Source: DASXAI01 sp963728985
Lineage (GTDB): Bacteria; Actinomycetota; Acidimicrobiia; Acidimicrobiales; Ilumatobacteraceae
DNA length: 64,000 nt
NCBI GenBank assembly: GCA_963728985.1
Contig: CAVSME010000003.1
Span: forward strand, 1,054,001-1,118,000
Direction of reading: 5' to 3'
Shown piece by piece: positions 41,649 through 50,921 of the stretch; the stretch's first letter is position 1, and each line of letters begins with the position of its first letter. The position numbers and the translations under genes are program-made. The notes below the pieces were generated by a model. That model ran no database searches. It had not been told where the DNA came from and saw only the letters and a program-made list of their open reading frames with translations.

Positions 41649-43181
41649 TCATCCGACGGCTCTCAAGGCGACGCCCACGGCAGGGTCGAGCATCTTGAAC
41701 AGGATGTTGGGGTAGATGCCGAGCACGACGATCCCGATGAGGAGCGGCGTCCACGCGATGTACTCCACCGGGAGGATGTCGGCGACGTGGCCGTGGTGCT
41801 CGGCCTCGACGACGAAGCGCGACTCATCGCCGAAGAAGGCGCGCTGGTACAGCCACAGCAGGTAGCCGGCGGCCAGCACGGTGCCTACCGCGGCCACCAC
41901 CATGAAGACCCGGAAGGTCTCCACCTTCAGGCCGGCGGCCGGCTGGTAGGCCGACAGGATGGCGGGGAACTCGCCCCAGAAGCCGGCGAGGCCTGGCAGG
42001 CCCAGCGACGCCATCGCGCAGAAGCCCATCACCCAACCGAGGCGGGGCATGACCTTGAGGAGGCCGCCGAGCTGGCGGATCTCGAGCGTGTGGTATCGCT
42101 CCTTCACCGAACCGGCGAGGAAGAAGAGCATCCCGGTGATGAGGCCGTGGGCCACCATCCCGAACACGGCGGCGTTCAGGCCGAAGCTCGTGAGGGTGGC
42201 GATGCCGAGCATGACGAAGCCCATGTGGGCCACCGACGAGAAGGCGATGAGCCGCTTCATGTCGGTCTGGGCAAGGCAACAGAGCGCGCCGTAGATGATG
42301 CCGATGACGGCCAGCCCGCCGATCCACGGGGCCCAGCTGTGAGCGGCGTCGGGCAGGATCGGGATCGCGATGCGGATGAAGCCGTAGGTGCCGAGCTTCA
42401 GCAGGATGGCCGCCAGGATCACCGAGCCGACAGTGGGCGCCTGGGTGTGGGCGTCGGGCAGCCAGGTGTGGAAGGGGAACATCGGCACCTTGACGGCGAA
42501 GCCGATGAACAGGCCCGCGAAGATCCACAACTGGGTGGAGTGCACGATGGTGCTGGTGTGCTCGGCCAGGTACGCCATCGAGAAGCTCTCGGCGCCGGTC
42601 TGGAAGAACAGGGCGAGGAACCCCAGCAGCATCAGGGCCGAGCCGAACAGGGTGTAGAGGAAGAACTTGATCGACGCGTACTGACGCTGCTCGCCGCCCC
42701 AGACGCCGATCATGAAGTACATCGGCAGTAGGACCAGCTCGAAGAAGACGAAGAACAGGATGAGGTCCTGGGCCACGAACGTGCCGTTCATCCCCAGTTC
42801 GAGGATGAGGATCAGGATGAGGAACGCCTTCGCGTTGCCCGGCTCGGGGATGTGGTCCCACGAGTAGATGATGCAGAGGACGACGATCGCCATCGACAGG
42901 ATGTAGAGCGGCAGGCTGATGCCGTCGATGCCGATGATGTAGCGGCTGTGGATCAAGTCGATCCACGGGGAGTTGGCGTAGAACTGCAGCGTGCCGGCCT
43001 GGTCGTAGTCGAACAGGCAGAGGGTGGCGATCCCGAACGCCAGCGAGACCAACGCGGCACCCAGGGCGACGACCTTCAGCGACAGCTCCTGGGCGCGCGG
43101 GATGAACAGCAGGACGACGACGCCGGCCAGCGGGGTGAACACCCCGGCGGTCAGTAGCCAGTTGTGGTCGGTGAGGTTCAT
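41649..43181 (-). CDS. nuoM: NADH-quinone oxidoreductase subunit M, 11-subunit cluster
   Basis: Antiporter-like subunit, 510 residues. Motifs: QDLILFFVFFELVLLPMYFMIGVWGG with the key Glu, AVKVPMFPFHTWLPDAHTQAPTVGSVILAAILLKLGTYGF, and MKRLIAFSSVAHMGFVMLG. Standard length. Lies 7 nt after nuoL. Confidence 0.97.
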   Translation of the reverse strand: MNLTDHNWLLTAGVFTPLAGVVVLLFIPRAQELSLKVVALGAALVSLAFGIATLCLFDYDQAGTLQFYANSPWIDLIHSRYIIGIDGISLPLYILSMAIVVLCIIYSWDHIPEPGNAKAFLILILILELGMNGTFVAQDLILFFVFFELVLLPMYFMIGVWGGEQRQYASIKFFLYTLFGSALMLLGFLALFFQTGAESFSMAYLAEHTSTIVHSTQLWIFAGLFIGFAVKVPMFPFHTWLPDAHTQAPTVGSVILAAILLKLGTYGFIRIAIPILPDAAHSWAPWIGGLAVIGIIYGALCCLAQTDMKRLIAFSSVAHMGFVMLGIATLTSFGLNAAVFGMVAHGLITGMLFFLAGSVKERYHTLEIRQLGGLLKVMPRLGWVMGFCAMASLGLPGLAGFWGEFPAILSAYQPAAGLKVETFRVFMVVAAVGTVLAAGYLLWLYQRAFFGDESRFVVEAEHHGHVADILPVEYIAWTPLLIGIVVLGIYPNILFKMLDPAVGVALRAVG

Positions 43182-43188
43182 CCCACTC

Positions 43189-45537
43189 CTACACGGTGAT
43201 GACGAGGATGAGGGCGCCGATGGCAGCCGCCCCGAAGAGGATCGCTCCGTACTGCTGCACCTTGCCGGACTGCACCGGCCGCAGCGCTTGACCGCTGCCC
43301 TCGGCGGCCATGCCGCTCCCGTTGACGGCGCCGTCGACGACCTTCTGGTCGAAGTCGTAGGCCGCGGTGCCGGCGCGTCGGGCGGCCGTCCCGGCGCCGT
43401 TCACGATGGCGTCGAGGAAGCCCTGGTTGAACCAGTACGCCGCCCGGGCGATGGGGCCCTTGATGCCGGCGACGACGACGTTCTCGTAGAGGGCGTCGAG
43501 GTAGTACTTGTTCCACAAGAACGCGTAGCCGGCGGCCGCCGCCTTGTTCCGACGGGTGTAGCCGGCGAGCATCGCCCGCTCGTAGATGGCGACGCAGGCG
43601 AAGTACGACACCACGGCGCCGAGGGCGGCGACACCGATCGACAGCAGGGCGTCGGCCCAGTGGAACGGGGCGTGGGCCAGTTCGGGGAAGCTCTGGCCGA
43701 GCGGGCTGGCCTCGACCCACTCGGTGAACTTCTCGTAGCGCAGGATGCTGGTGGCGTTGTTGAGGAAGCCGGCCGTGAGCGAGAACACCGCCAGGATGAT
43801 GAGCGGCACGGTGATGAGCAGGGGCGACTCGTGGGGCTCGTGGTGCTCGTCGTGGCCGTGGTCGCCGGCGTGGGCCGTGCCGTGCGACGCGTCATAGGCG
43901 GCGTGGGCCGCATGGGCGTCGTGGGGATCGTGGCCCGTCTCGGCCAGCACCGTGGCGGACACGAACTCGTCCGGATCGTCCTCGGCCATGACGAAGGTGC
44001 CGCCCGCCTCTTCGGCCATCGGCTCGGCGGCGTGGGCCAGGGCCATCGCCGGCACCCGCTCGGGGATGGGCACGTGCTCGTGCTCGCCGTGCTCGCCGCC
44101 TCGGTAGGTGCCGAGGAACGTGAGGTACACGCAGCGGGCCATGTACGCCGCAGTGAGGAAGGCGCCGAGGAGGCCGATGACCATGAACACCGTGTAGCCG
44201 TTGTTGCCGGCGTTGGCGATGATCTCGTCCTTCGAGAAGAACCCGGCTCCGATCGGGATGCCCATGAGGGCGATGCTGCCGATGATGAACGTGACGAACG
44301 TGATCGGCATCTTGCGCCAGAGGCCACCCATGTCCTTCTTCATGTCGAAGGAGTGGTGCGAGCCCGAGTGGCTCACCGAGCCCGACCCGAGGAACAGCAG
44401 CGCCTTGAAGAAGGCGTGGGTGAAGATGTGGAACACGGCGGCCGTCCAGGCGCCGACGCCGAGGCCCATGACCATGTAGCCGAGCTGGCTGACCGTGGAG
44501 TACGCCAGCACCTTCTTGATGTCGACCTGCACGAACGCGAGCACGGCGGCGATGAGGATGGTGATGCCGCCGATGAGGGCCATCGGGTTGATGGGCCCGT
44601 CGGCGATCTTGAAGCCCTGGAAGAAGACGGGATACAGGCGGGCGCCGAGATAGACGCCGGCCACGACCATGGTGGCGGCGTGGATGAGGGCCGACACCGG
44701 CGTGGGGCCGGCCATGGCGTCGGGGAGCCAGGTGTGCAGCGGGAACTGGCCCGACTTGCCGATGATGCCGATGAAGAGGGCGAGGGCGCCCCAGAAGATC
44801 AGGCTGCGGGACCAATCCCCGGACATGGCCCACTCGTTGATGTCTTCGATGCTGAAGCTGCGGGCGCCCCAGAAGATCACCACGATGCCGACGATGAGGC
44901 CGATGTCGCCCGTGCGGGTGGTGAAGAAGGCCTTCAGCGCGGCGTCGGAGTTCTTCTTGTCCTCCCACCAGTGCCCGATCAGCATGAACGAGCAGAGGCC
45001 CATGATCTCCCAGCCGAGCAGGAGCTGGACGGTGTTCTCCGCCACCACCAGGTTCAGCATGCCGGCGGTGAACAGGGACAGCGCGGCGTAGTAGTGGGTG
45101 AAGCGGCGGTCGCCGCGCACGTACTCGAGCGAGTACACGTGCACGAGGCCGGAGATGATGGTGACGACCAGCAGCAGGGCCACGGCGAGCCCATCGATCT
45201 GCGTGCCGATGGTGAACTTCACGCCGCCGCTCTGCCACCACGTCCACGAGTTGATGACCGGGGCGGTGAACGGGCGGGTGTGCTCCTCGGCCTGCGGGAT
45301 GATCGAGCGGCCCAGCGCGGCCAGTGCCCCCTCATGGCCGCCCTCACCGTTCTGGACGCGTGAGATCCACTGTGCGGCGGTGCCGACGGCGAGGACGAAG
45401 GACGCCAGCAAGCCGGCGATGCCGATGTAGCTGCCGCCATTGGTCCAGCGCGCCGTGCGCTTCCCGAAGAGGATGATGAGGAAGAACGAGACCGTCGGGA
45501 TGACGGGGATGAGCCAGGCATTGTCGAGGAACCACAT
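43189..45537 (-). CDS. nuoL: NADH-quinone oxidoreductase subunit L with His/Asp-rich loop, 11-subunit cluster
   Basis: Distal antiporter-like subunit carrying the lateral helix. 782 residues against the usual ~610-660. Core motifs are LLLGWEIMGLCSFMLIGHWW, KSGQFPLHTWLPDAMAGPTPVSALIHAATMVVAG and KKVLAYSTVSQLGYMVMG. The excess is mostly a loop (~479-567) rich in His, Asp, Glu and Ala: GGEHGEHEH, then HDPHDAHAAHAAYDASHG and HAGDHGHDEHHEPHESP. It falls between two late transmembrane helices where NuoL normally has a short PHESP-type loop. Confidence 0.96.
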   Translation of the reverse strand: MWFLDNAWLIPVIPTVSFFLIILFGKRTARWTNGGSYIGIAGLLASFVLAVGTAAQWISRVQNGEGGHEGALAALGRSIIPQAEEHTRPFTAPVINSWTWWQSGGVKFTIGTQIDGLAVALLLVVTIISGLVHVYSLEYVRGDRRFTHYYAALSLFTAGMLNLVVAENTVQLLLGWEIMGLCSFMLIGHWWEDKKNSDAALKAFFTTRTGDIGLIVGIVVIFWGARSFSIEDINEWAMSGDWSRSLIFWGALALFIGIIGKSGQFPLHTWLPDAMAGPTPVSALIHAATMVVAGVYLGARLYPVFFQGFKIADGPINPMALIGGITILIAAVLAFVQVDIKKVLAYSTVSQLGYMVMGLGVGAWTAAVFHIFTHAFFKALLFLGSGSVSHSGSHHSFDMKKDMGGLWRKMPITFVTFIIGSIALMGIPIGAGFFSKDEIIANAGNNGYTVFMVIGLLGAFLTAAYMARCVYLTFLGTYRGGEHGEHEHVPIPERVPAMALAHAAEPMAEEAGGTFVMAEDDPDEFVSATVLAETGHDPHDAHAAHAAYDASHGTAHAGDHGHDEHHEPHESPLLITVPLIILAVFSLTAGFLNNATSILRYEKFTEWVEASPLGQSFPELAHAPFHWADALLSIGVAALGAVVSYFACVAIYERAMLAGYTRRNKAAAAGYAFLWNKYYLDALYENVVVAGIKGPIARAAYWFNQGFLDAIVNGAGTAARRAGTAAYDFDQKVVDGAVNGSGMAAEGSGQALRPVQSGKVQQYGAILFGAAAIGALILVITV

Positions 45538-45547
45538 GGTGCCGGCG

Positions 45548-45847
45548 CTAGCCCTTCATCTCGGACAGCTCGTCGAGGGAGATGCTGCGGCGGTTCCGGT
45601 AGATCAGCAGGACCATGGCCAGGCCCACGCCGACCTCGGCCGCGGCGACCGCAATGATGTACAGCGCGAACACCTGACCGTTCACGTCACCGTTGCGGAG
45701 GGCGAATGCGAGCAGGTTGATGTTGACCGAGTTCAAGATCAGCTCGATCGCCATCAGGACCATGATCCCGTTGCGGCGGGCGATCACGCCGTAGACGCCG
45801 ATGCAGAACAGCACGGCGCCCAGCAAGAGGAACTCGTTGATCAGCAT
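45548..45847 (-). CDS. nuoK: NADH-quinone oxidoreductase subunit K, 11-subunit cluster
   Basis: Three-helix proton-channel subunit, 99 residues. It has LLLGAVLFCIGVYGVIARRNGIMVLMAIELILNSVNINL with the conserved helix-2 Glu, and a second acidic site in AVAAAEVGVGLAMVLLIYR. Lies 2 nt after nuoJ and 10 nt before nuoL. Confidence 0.97.
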   Translation of the reverse strand: MLINEFLLLGAVLFCIGVYGVIARRNGIMVLMAIELILNSVNINLLAFALRNGDVNGQVFALYIIAVAAAEVGVGLAMVLLIYRNRRSISLDELSEMKG

Positions 45848-45849
45848 CC

Positions 45850-46365
45850 TCAGTCCTTCCGGGCCAGCACGATGGCACCGACCACCGCGGCGAGGAGGAC
45901 GAAGGACAGCGCCCAGAACGGGATGAGGTAGGGACCGAAGATCGAGTCGCTCACCTGCTGGGTGGTGGTGATCACCGGATCGGCAGGGAGCTGGTCGTCA
46001 CTGAAGGCGTCGATGAGGACGTAGCCGAGGACGCCGGCCAGGAGCAGCGCCACCACGACGGCGACGCCGCGGTACGGGTTGTCGAGGCCGCCTTCCCGGC
46101 CGATGCGCGCCCTGGTGAGCATGGTGCCGAAGAGGAAGAGCACCGTGATGGCGCCGATGTAGACCAGGATCTGGGTGACGGCGACGAACTCGGCCGCCAG
46201 GAGCAGGTACAGCGCCGCCGCGCCGCCGAGGACGGTCACGAGCCACAGCGCGGCGTGCACCACGTTGGACGTGGTGACCACGCGGATGGCACCGAGGATC
46301 ATGCCGGCGGCGATGATGCCGAAGGCGATGTGCTCAGCAACGTTCTGCTCGGCGGCAAGGAGCAC
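45850..46365 (-). CDS. nuoJ: NADH-quinone oxidoreductase subunit J, 11-subunit cluster
   Basis: Membrane subunit, 171 residues, five predicted helices. It starts at a GTG 5 nt after the nuoI stop and shows NVVHAALWLVTVLGGAAALYLLLAAEFVAVTQILVYIGAITVLFLFGTML, including the flexible pi-bulge helix region. A longer frame upstream only overlaps nuoI. Confidence 0.95.
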   Translation of the reverse strand: MLLAAEQNVAEHIAFGIIAAGMILGAIRVVTTSNVVHAALWLVTVLGGAAALYLLLAAEFVAVTQILVYIGAITVLFLFGTMLTRARIGREGGLDNPYRGVAVVVALLLAGVLGYVLIDAFSDDQLPADPVITTTQQVSDSIFGPYLIPFWALSFVLLAAVVGAIVLARKD

Positions 46366-46370
46366 GGCGG

Positions 46371-46877
46371 CTACTTCTTCTTCTTGTCGGCGCCGGCTTC
46401 GAGCTCCGGCGCTTCGGGGACGGTCTCCATCCACTCGCCGAGCTTGTCCTTGTCGTGGAGGAGGTCGGCGATGCGGGGCTCGGAGTACTCGTACTCCGGG
46501 CTCCAGAACAGCGCGTCGAACGGGCACACCTCGACGCAGATCCCGCAGTACATGCACAGCGCGTAGTCGATGTCGAAGCGATCGAGGGCGCTGACTGTAC
46601 GAGGCTTGCCGCCGGGACGGCGCGGCGGCGCCTTCTCCTTGTGACCCTCGATGTAGATGCACCAGTCCGGGCACGAGCGGGCGCACAGCATGCAGACCGT
46701 GCAGTTGACCTCGCGCAGGGCGATCACCCCGCGGGCCCGCAGCGGCGGCGCTTCCTTCTCGTGCGGGTACTGCACCGTGGCGGCGCCGCCGCCCATCTTC
46801 TTGGGCGTGACCGTGTGGGCCAGTTCCTTGAAGGTGACGCCGAGGCCCTTCAGCACACCAGGGACGAGCTTGGCCAT
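46371..46877 (-). CDS. nuoI: NADH-quinone oxidoreductase subunit I, 11-subunit cluster
   Basis: Connecting-arm protein with two [4Fe-4S] clusters (N6a, N6b), 168 residues. Both ferredoxin motifs are complete: CTVCMLCARSCP and CMYCGICVEVCP. The Lys-rich C-terminal tail (GADKKKK) is atypical. Without NuoEFG, this subunit (or NuoB/C/D) is the likely entry point for a soluble donor such as ferredoxin, which is inference. Lies 1 nt after nuoH. Confidence 0.97.
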   Translation of the reverse strand: MAKLVPGVLKGLGVTFKELAHTVTPKKMGGGAATVQYPHEKEAPPLRARGVIALREVNCTVCMLCARSCPDWCIYIEGHKEKAPPRRPGGKPRTVSALDRFDIDYALCMYCGICVEVCPFDALFWSPEYEYSEPRIADLLHDKDKLGEWMETVPEAPELEAGADKKKK

Positions 46878-46878
46878 A

Positions 46879-47904
46879 TCAGAAAGCGACCTTGAGGCAG
46901 GCCGTGACCATGATGTTGATCAGGGCGATGGGGATGAGGAACTTCCAGGCGAACCGCTGCAATTGGTCCTCCCGGAACCGGGGGTAGGTGAAGCGCACGA
47001 AGAAGATGAGCGCCATCAGGATCAGCATCTTCGTGAACAGCACGATCGGGCCGATCACGTTCATGTAGTTGGCGTCGAGGGGAACGCCCGGCAGGGCCCA
47101 GCCGCCGAGGAACAGCGTGGCGGCCAGGGCGGCGAACGCGCCGGCCGACGCGAACTCGGCGATGAAGAACAGGAGGAACCGGAAGCCGCTGTACTCCGTC
47201 ATGTAGCCGGCCACGAGCTCGGACTCGGCGACCGGCATGTCGAACGGCGTCTGCGTGAGCTCGGCCTGGGCGGCGATCAGGAAGATGATCAGCGCCGCGA
47301 ACTGCGTGAGCACGTACGGGTTGCCGATCCCGCCCCAACCGAAGATCTCACCGTTCTTCTGGGCGGCCACGATCTGCTGCATGTTCAGCGTGCCGGCCTG
47401 GATCACGACGCCCATGACGGCGAGGATCATGGGGAGCTCGTAGGCGATCAGCTGGCCGGCGGCGCGCAGGCCGCCCATCAGTGAGTACTTGTTGGCCGAC
47501 GACCACCCCGCCATGAGGATGCCGAGCACCGACACCGACGACACGGCGAGGGCGAAGAAGATCCCCGTCGAGTAGTCGGCGAAGACGGCGAACGGGCCGA
47601 ACGGCACGGCCAGGTACACCAGGAACACGGTGAGGAAGACGACGAAGATGGCCGCCTTGAAGATGAACCGGTCGGCGTTGTCGGGGTGGAGGTCCTCCTT
47701 CTGGAGGAACTTGCCGACCTCGGCGAAGAGCTGCATCGAGCCGTAGGGCCCGGCCTCCATGGGCCCGAGGCGCGACTGCATGAAGCTCACCATCTTGAAG
47801 AGATAGAGGTAGACGGCGGTCCCGGCGGGGATGAGCACGGCCACCGCCACGCCGAGCGAGCGGAGGATGGACTGGCCCCAATAGGGAATGACCACTGCCC
47901 ACAT
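46879..47904 (-). CDS. nuoH: NADH-quinone oxidoreductase subunit H, 11-subunit cluster
   Basis: Quinone-chamber membrane subunit, 341 residues. Features: SRLGPMEAGPYGSMQLFAEVGKFLQKEDLHP, then AQAELTQTPFDMPVAESELVAGYMTEYSGFRF, the conserved acidic channel leading to the quinone site. The ATG shares one base with the nuoD stop. Confidence 0.97.
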   Translation of the reverse strand: MWAVVIPYWGQSILRSLGVAVAVLIPAGTAVYLYLFKMVSFMQSRLGPMEAGPYGSMQLFAEVGKFLQKEDLHPDNADRFIFKAAIFVVFLTVFLVYLAVPFGPFAVFADYSTGIFFALAVSSVSVLGILMAGWSSANKYSLMGGLRAAGQLIAYELPMILAVMGVVIQAGTLNMQQIVAAQKNGEIFGWGGIGNPYVLTQFAALIIFLIAAQAELTQTPFDMPVAESELVAGYMTEYSGFRFLLFFIAEFASAGAFAALAATLFLGGWALPGVPLDANYMNVIGPIVLFTKMLILMALIFFVRFTYPRFREDQLQRFAWKFLIPIALINIMVTACLKVAF

Positions 47905-49076
47905 CAGCGATCGATGTCCCCGAGGATGAAGTAGAGGCTGGCCAGGATGGTGATGACGTCGGGGACGTACACGCCCTTCAGCACCCACGGCGCCACCGAG
48001 ATGTTGTTGAACGACGCCGAGCGGATCTTCACCCGGAACGGTCCGGTGTCGCCCTTGCTCACGACGTAGTAGCCCATCTCACCGAGCGGGTTCTCGGTCG
48101 AGACCCAGGCTTCGCCCTCGGGCACCTTGATGATGCGCGGCACCTTGGCCATGATCGGACCGGAGGGCAGGCCGCCGAGGAGCTGCTCCACGATGCTGGT
48201 GGCTTCCCGGACCTCCTGCAGGCGCACCCAGTAGCGGGCGAAGCTGTCGCCGTCGGGATGCGTCCACACCTTCCAGTCGGCCTTGTCCCACGCCATGGGC
48301 AGCGACTGGTCGCGGCGCAGGTCCCAGTCGACGCCGCTGGCGCGCAGGTTGGCGCCCGACAGGCCGTACTGGAGCGCGACCTCGCGAGGGATGACGCCGA
48401 TGCCCCGGGTGCGGGCCTCGAAGATCTCGTTGCCGACGAGCAGCTCTTCCATCTCGTCGCAGAACCGGCGCACGGTCTTCATGACGGACCTGGTCTCGTC
48501 GATGAAGCCCTTCGGCAGGTCGTCCTTCAGCCCGCCGATGCGGTCGAAGTTGGGGTGGAAGCGCCCACCCGTGGCCGACTCGATCAGGTTGAGCACGTAC
48601 TCCCGGTCGCGGAAGGCGTAGAAGACGGGCGTCACCGCGCCCAGCTGCACGCCCATGTCGCCGAGGAACAGCACGAGGTTGGCGATGCGTGACAGCTCGA
48701 ACAGCACGGTGCGGATGTGCTGGGCCCGGGGCGGGGCCTCGATGTCCATGAGCCGTTCGGCGGCGAGGATGAACGGCACCTCGTTGGCGAAGCTGCCCAG
48801 CCAGTCGATGCGGTTCACCAGCGTGGTGATCTGCGGGAAGGTGCGGACCTCGCTGAGCTTCTCGTAGCCCCGGTGCATGTAGCCGCACGAGGGCTCGGCC
48901 CACACCACCTGCTCGCCGTCGAGGCGGCAGATGATGCGCAGGGTGCCGTGGGTGGCAGGGTGCTGCGGGCCGATGTTGAGAGTCATGCCCTCCGTCTCGA
49001 GCTCCACGTTCAGTCGGGCGTCGGCGGCCTGGCCGGCGATGTAGGCGAGTTGCTGACGGTCGGTGAGGGTGGACAT
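47904..49076 (-). CDS. nuoD: NADH-quinone oxidoreductase subunit D, 11-subunit cluster
   Basis: Quinone-binding peripheral-arm subunit related to hydrogenase large subunits, 390 residues. Conserved blocks: NIGPQHPATHGTLRI (quinone-pocket His), CGYMHRGYEKLSE, LVNRIDWLGSFANE and the C-terminal ILASLYFILGDIDR. The hydrogenase Ni-binding Cys pairs are absent, as in all NuoD. It is the likely target of MidA by analogy with mitochondria. It differs strongly from the other NuoD at 63103. Confidence 0.97.
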   Translation of the reverse strand: MSTLTDRQQLAYIAGQAADARLNVELETEGMTLNIGPQHPATHGTLRIICRLDGEQVVWAEPSCGYMHRGYEKLSEVRTFPQITTLVNRIDWLGSFANEVPFILAAERLMDIEAPPRAQHIRTVLFELSRIANLVLFLGDMGVQLGAVTPVFYAFRDREYVLNLIESATGGRFHPNFDRIGGLKDDLPKGFIDETRSVMKTVRRFCDEMEELLVGNEIFEARTRGIGVIPREVALQYGLSGANLRASGVDWDLRRDQSLPMAWDKADWKVWTHPDGDSFARYWVRLQEVREATSIVEQLLGGLPSGPIMAKVPRIIKVPEGEAWVSTENPLGEMGYYVVSKGDTGPFRVKIRSASFNNISVAPWVLKGVYVPDVITILASLYFILGDIDR

Positions 49077-49742
49077 CTACTCCGCCGCCTCCCCGTCGCC
49101 TTCGAAGTCGGCCGGCATCGGCTCGACGTCGACGATGCCCGGCCACGGTTTCACGATGCGGGCCAGCAGCGGGAAGTCCTTGCGCAGCGGGTACCCCTCG
49201 AATCCGGAGGGCAGGTAGATGTGGGTGAGCTGCGGGTGGCCGGCGAAGTTGATGCCGAACATCTCCCACGTCTCCCGCTCGTGCCAGTTGGCGCCGGCGT
49301 AGACGCCCGACCACGACTCGATCGTGAGGCTGTCCTCGGGAACGTCCACCTTCAGCGTGATGCCCACGTGCCGATGTGGCGATACCGCGCGCGCCAGGAC
49401 CTGGAACCGGGTCTCGCCCCCCGCCAGGCCCTGCTTCGTCTCGGTGGAGCGCTCGGGCGGCGGTTCGGTGGGGTCGTCCTCGCCCTTGCCGTACGGCGAC
49501 GGCATCCAGTCGAGGGCCGACAGGTAGCAGAAGTACTCGCACCCGAGGGCGTCGCGCACGGCCAGGCCGGCGGCGCGCCACGCGTCGGTGCGCACCCGCA
49601 CCCACACGTCGTCACCGGGTCGCAGGTGATGGCCGACCACGGCATCGCCCAGCTCGACGGTGAGGCGATCGACGAGTCCCTGCCGCAGCTCGTCGACGGC
49701 CGCCTCGACCTCCGGTTCAGCCGGTGACGACAATGGGCTCAC
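49077..49742 (-). CDS. nuoC: NADH-quinone oxidoreductase subunit C, 11-subunit cluster
   Basis: Peripheral-arm scaffold subunit, 221 residues. The family block ESWSGVYAGANWHERETWEMFGINFAGHPQLTHIYLPSGFEGYPLRKDFPL is present (quoted as WHERETWEMFGI and GFEGYPLRKDFPL). The GTG start gives a 26-nt overlap with nuoB; a later start is possible. NuoC and NuoD are separate proteins, not fused. Confidence 0.94.
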   Translation of the reverse strand: MSPLSSPAEPEVEAAVDELRQGLVDRLTVELGDAVVGHHLRPGDDVWVRVRTDAWRAAGLAVRDALGCEYFCYLSALDWMPSPYGKGEDDPTEPPPERSTETKQGLAGGETRFQVLARAVSPHRHVGITLKVDVPEDSLTIESWSGVYAGANWHERETWEMFGINFAGHPQLTHIYLPSGFEGYPLRKDFPLLARIVKPWPGIVDVEPMPADFEGDGEAAE

Positions 49743-50307
49743 CGCGATCCTCGCTCGGCGCCGCCGCCTCGGCGTCTGGCTCGTGCCGCCGTGCCGGCTC
49801 CGGTGCCGCGCCGAGCGGCTCCGGGTCGCCCCGCCACCGCTCGGTCATGTCCTCGCGCTTGATCCGCTCCTGCAGCAAGACGATGCCCTCCAGGAGCGCT
49901 TCCGGCCGGGGCGGGCACCCGGGCACGTAGACGTCCACCGGGATGATCTGGTCCACGCCCTTGGTCACCGAGTAGCTGTCCCAGTACGGGCCGCCGCAGT
50001 TGGCGCAGGACCCCATCGAGATGACGTACTTCGGGTCGGGCATCTGCTCGTACAGGCGCTTCACCGCCGGCGCCATCTTGTCGGTCACTGTGCCCGAGAT
50101 CACCACCAGGTCGGCCTGGCGGGGGCTGGCCGGCAGGGGGATCACGCCCAGGCGCATCACGTCGTAGCGGGGCGAGCCGAAGGCGGCGCCCATCTCGATG
50201 GCGCAGCAGGCGAGGCCCCACTGGTATACCCACACGGAGTAGGACCGACCCAGGTTCAGCAGCGTCGTGAGGGGTTTCGGCAGCCGGCCCTTCTCGATCA
50301 GACCCAC
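49717..50307 (-). CDS. nuoB: NADH-quinone oxidoreductase subunit B, 11-subunit cluster
   Basis: Carries the terminal [4Fe-4S] cluster N2, which reduces quinone. 196 residues from a GTG overlapping the nuoA stop. All four ligands are visible in WGLACCAIEM, GSCANCGGPY and VPGCPPRPEALLEG. The tail after RIKRED is a Glu/Ala/Pro-rich extension of ~35 residues. Confidence 0.96.
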   Translation of the reverse strand: MGLIEKGRLPKPLTTLLNLGRSYSVWVYQWGLACCAIEMGAAFGSPRYDVMRLGVIPLPASPRQADLVVISGTVTDKMAPAVKRLYEQMPDPKYVISMGSCANCGGPYWDSYSVTKGVDQIIPVDVYVPGCPPRPEALLEGIVLLQERIKREDMTERWRGDPEPLGAAPEPARRHEPDAEAAAPSEDRGEPIVVTG

Positions 50308-50663
50308 CGCAAGACTCCCTTGCGCCACGCGTACACGAGGCCCAGGACGAGGACGAACACGAAGACGCCCATTTCCATCAGGCCGAAGCCGGCGTAGTCC
50401 TCCAGGCGCACCGCCCACGGGAAGATGAAGACGGCCTCGACGTCGAAGACCACGAAGAGCAGGGCGAAGATGTAGTAGCGGATCTGGCTCTGCGACCACC
50501 CCTCGCCCACCGGATCCACGCCGCTCTCGTAGGCCATGACCTTCTGCGGGGTGGGCCGGCGGGGGCGCACGAGGCTGCTGAGGCCGAGGAAACCCGCCGT
50601 CAACGCCACGGCCACGGCCACGAAGATGGCGGCCGTCAGCCAGCTGCGCAGGAACTCCGACAT
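50298..50663 (-). CDS. nuoA: NADH-quinone oxidoreductase subunit A, 11-subunit cluster
   Basis: Three-helix membrane subunit, 121 residues, with the loop YESGVDPVGEGWSQSQIRYYIFALLFVVFDVEAVFIFPWA, including the conserved Cys-position neighbour (here Ser) and the Asp/Glu pair of helix 2. First gene of the 11-subunit cluster, with its own promoter 11 nt upstream. Confidence 0.96.
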   Translation of the reverse strand: MSEFLRSWLTAAIFVAVAVALTAGFLGLSSLVRPRRPTPQKVMAYESGVDPVGEGWSQSQIRYYIFALLFVVFDVEAVFIFPWAVRLEDYAGFGLMEMGVFVFVLVLGLVYAWRKGVLRWV

Positions 50664-50673
50664 CGCCAGCGAC

Positions 50674-50703
50674 TCTATACGAGGGACGTGAATCGGCTCA
50701 CAA
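50674..50703 (-). promoter_or_regulatory. Promoter of the 11-subunit nuo cluster
   Basis: Minus-strand -35 TTGTGA (50703-50698) and -10 TATAGA (50679-50674), 18-nt spacing. The -10 ends 10 nt before the nuoA ATG, so the transcript would be leaderless or nearly so. Confidence 0.6.
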
Positions 50704-50772
50704 ACCGGTCAGCAGGTACCGGGCCCACCCGCGCCGGGCGCGGGTGCCGACCGCGGCCAGCCTTCGCCGGGT

Positions 50773-50858
50773 CGGGGCCACGATCCGTGAGCGACGTTGG
50801 GTGCCGATTCGGTCATGGGTGCCGATCGGCCCGCCAGGCGGGGCAATCGGCACCCAAA
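50773..50858 (+). repeat. Palindromic element family B, copy 2
   Basis: About 86 bp with a 61-bp inverted-repeat core (50797-50857; TTGGGTGCCGATT / AATCGGCACCCAA). It matches 34978-35060 reversed. It lies between the two nuo clusters; nothing else is recognisable in 50704-50921. Confidence 0.85.
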
Positions 50859-50921
50859 CCGATTGTCGACACGGGCCGAGCAGCCTGATCGCCCTCGGAT
50901 CGGCTTTCGGCGCACGCAAAA

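Noticed and set aside
43024..45363. A 779-codon open frame antisense to nuoL
   Set aside because: Shadow of nuoL on the opposite strand; His/Asp/Glu-rich nonsense product.
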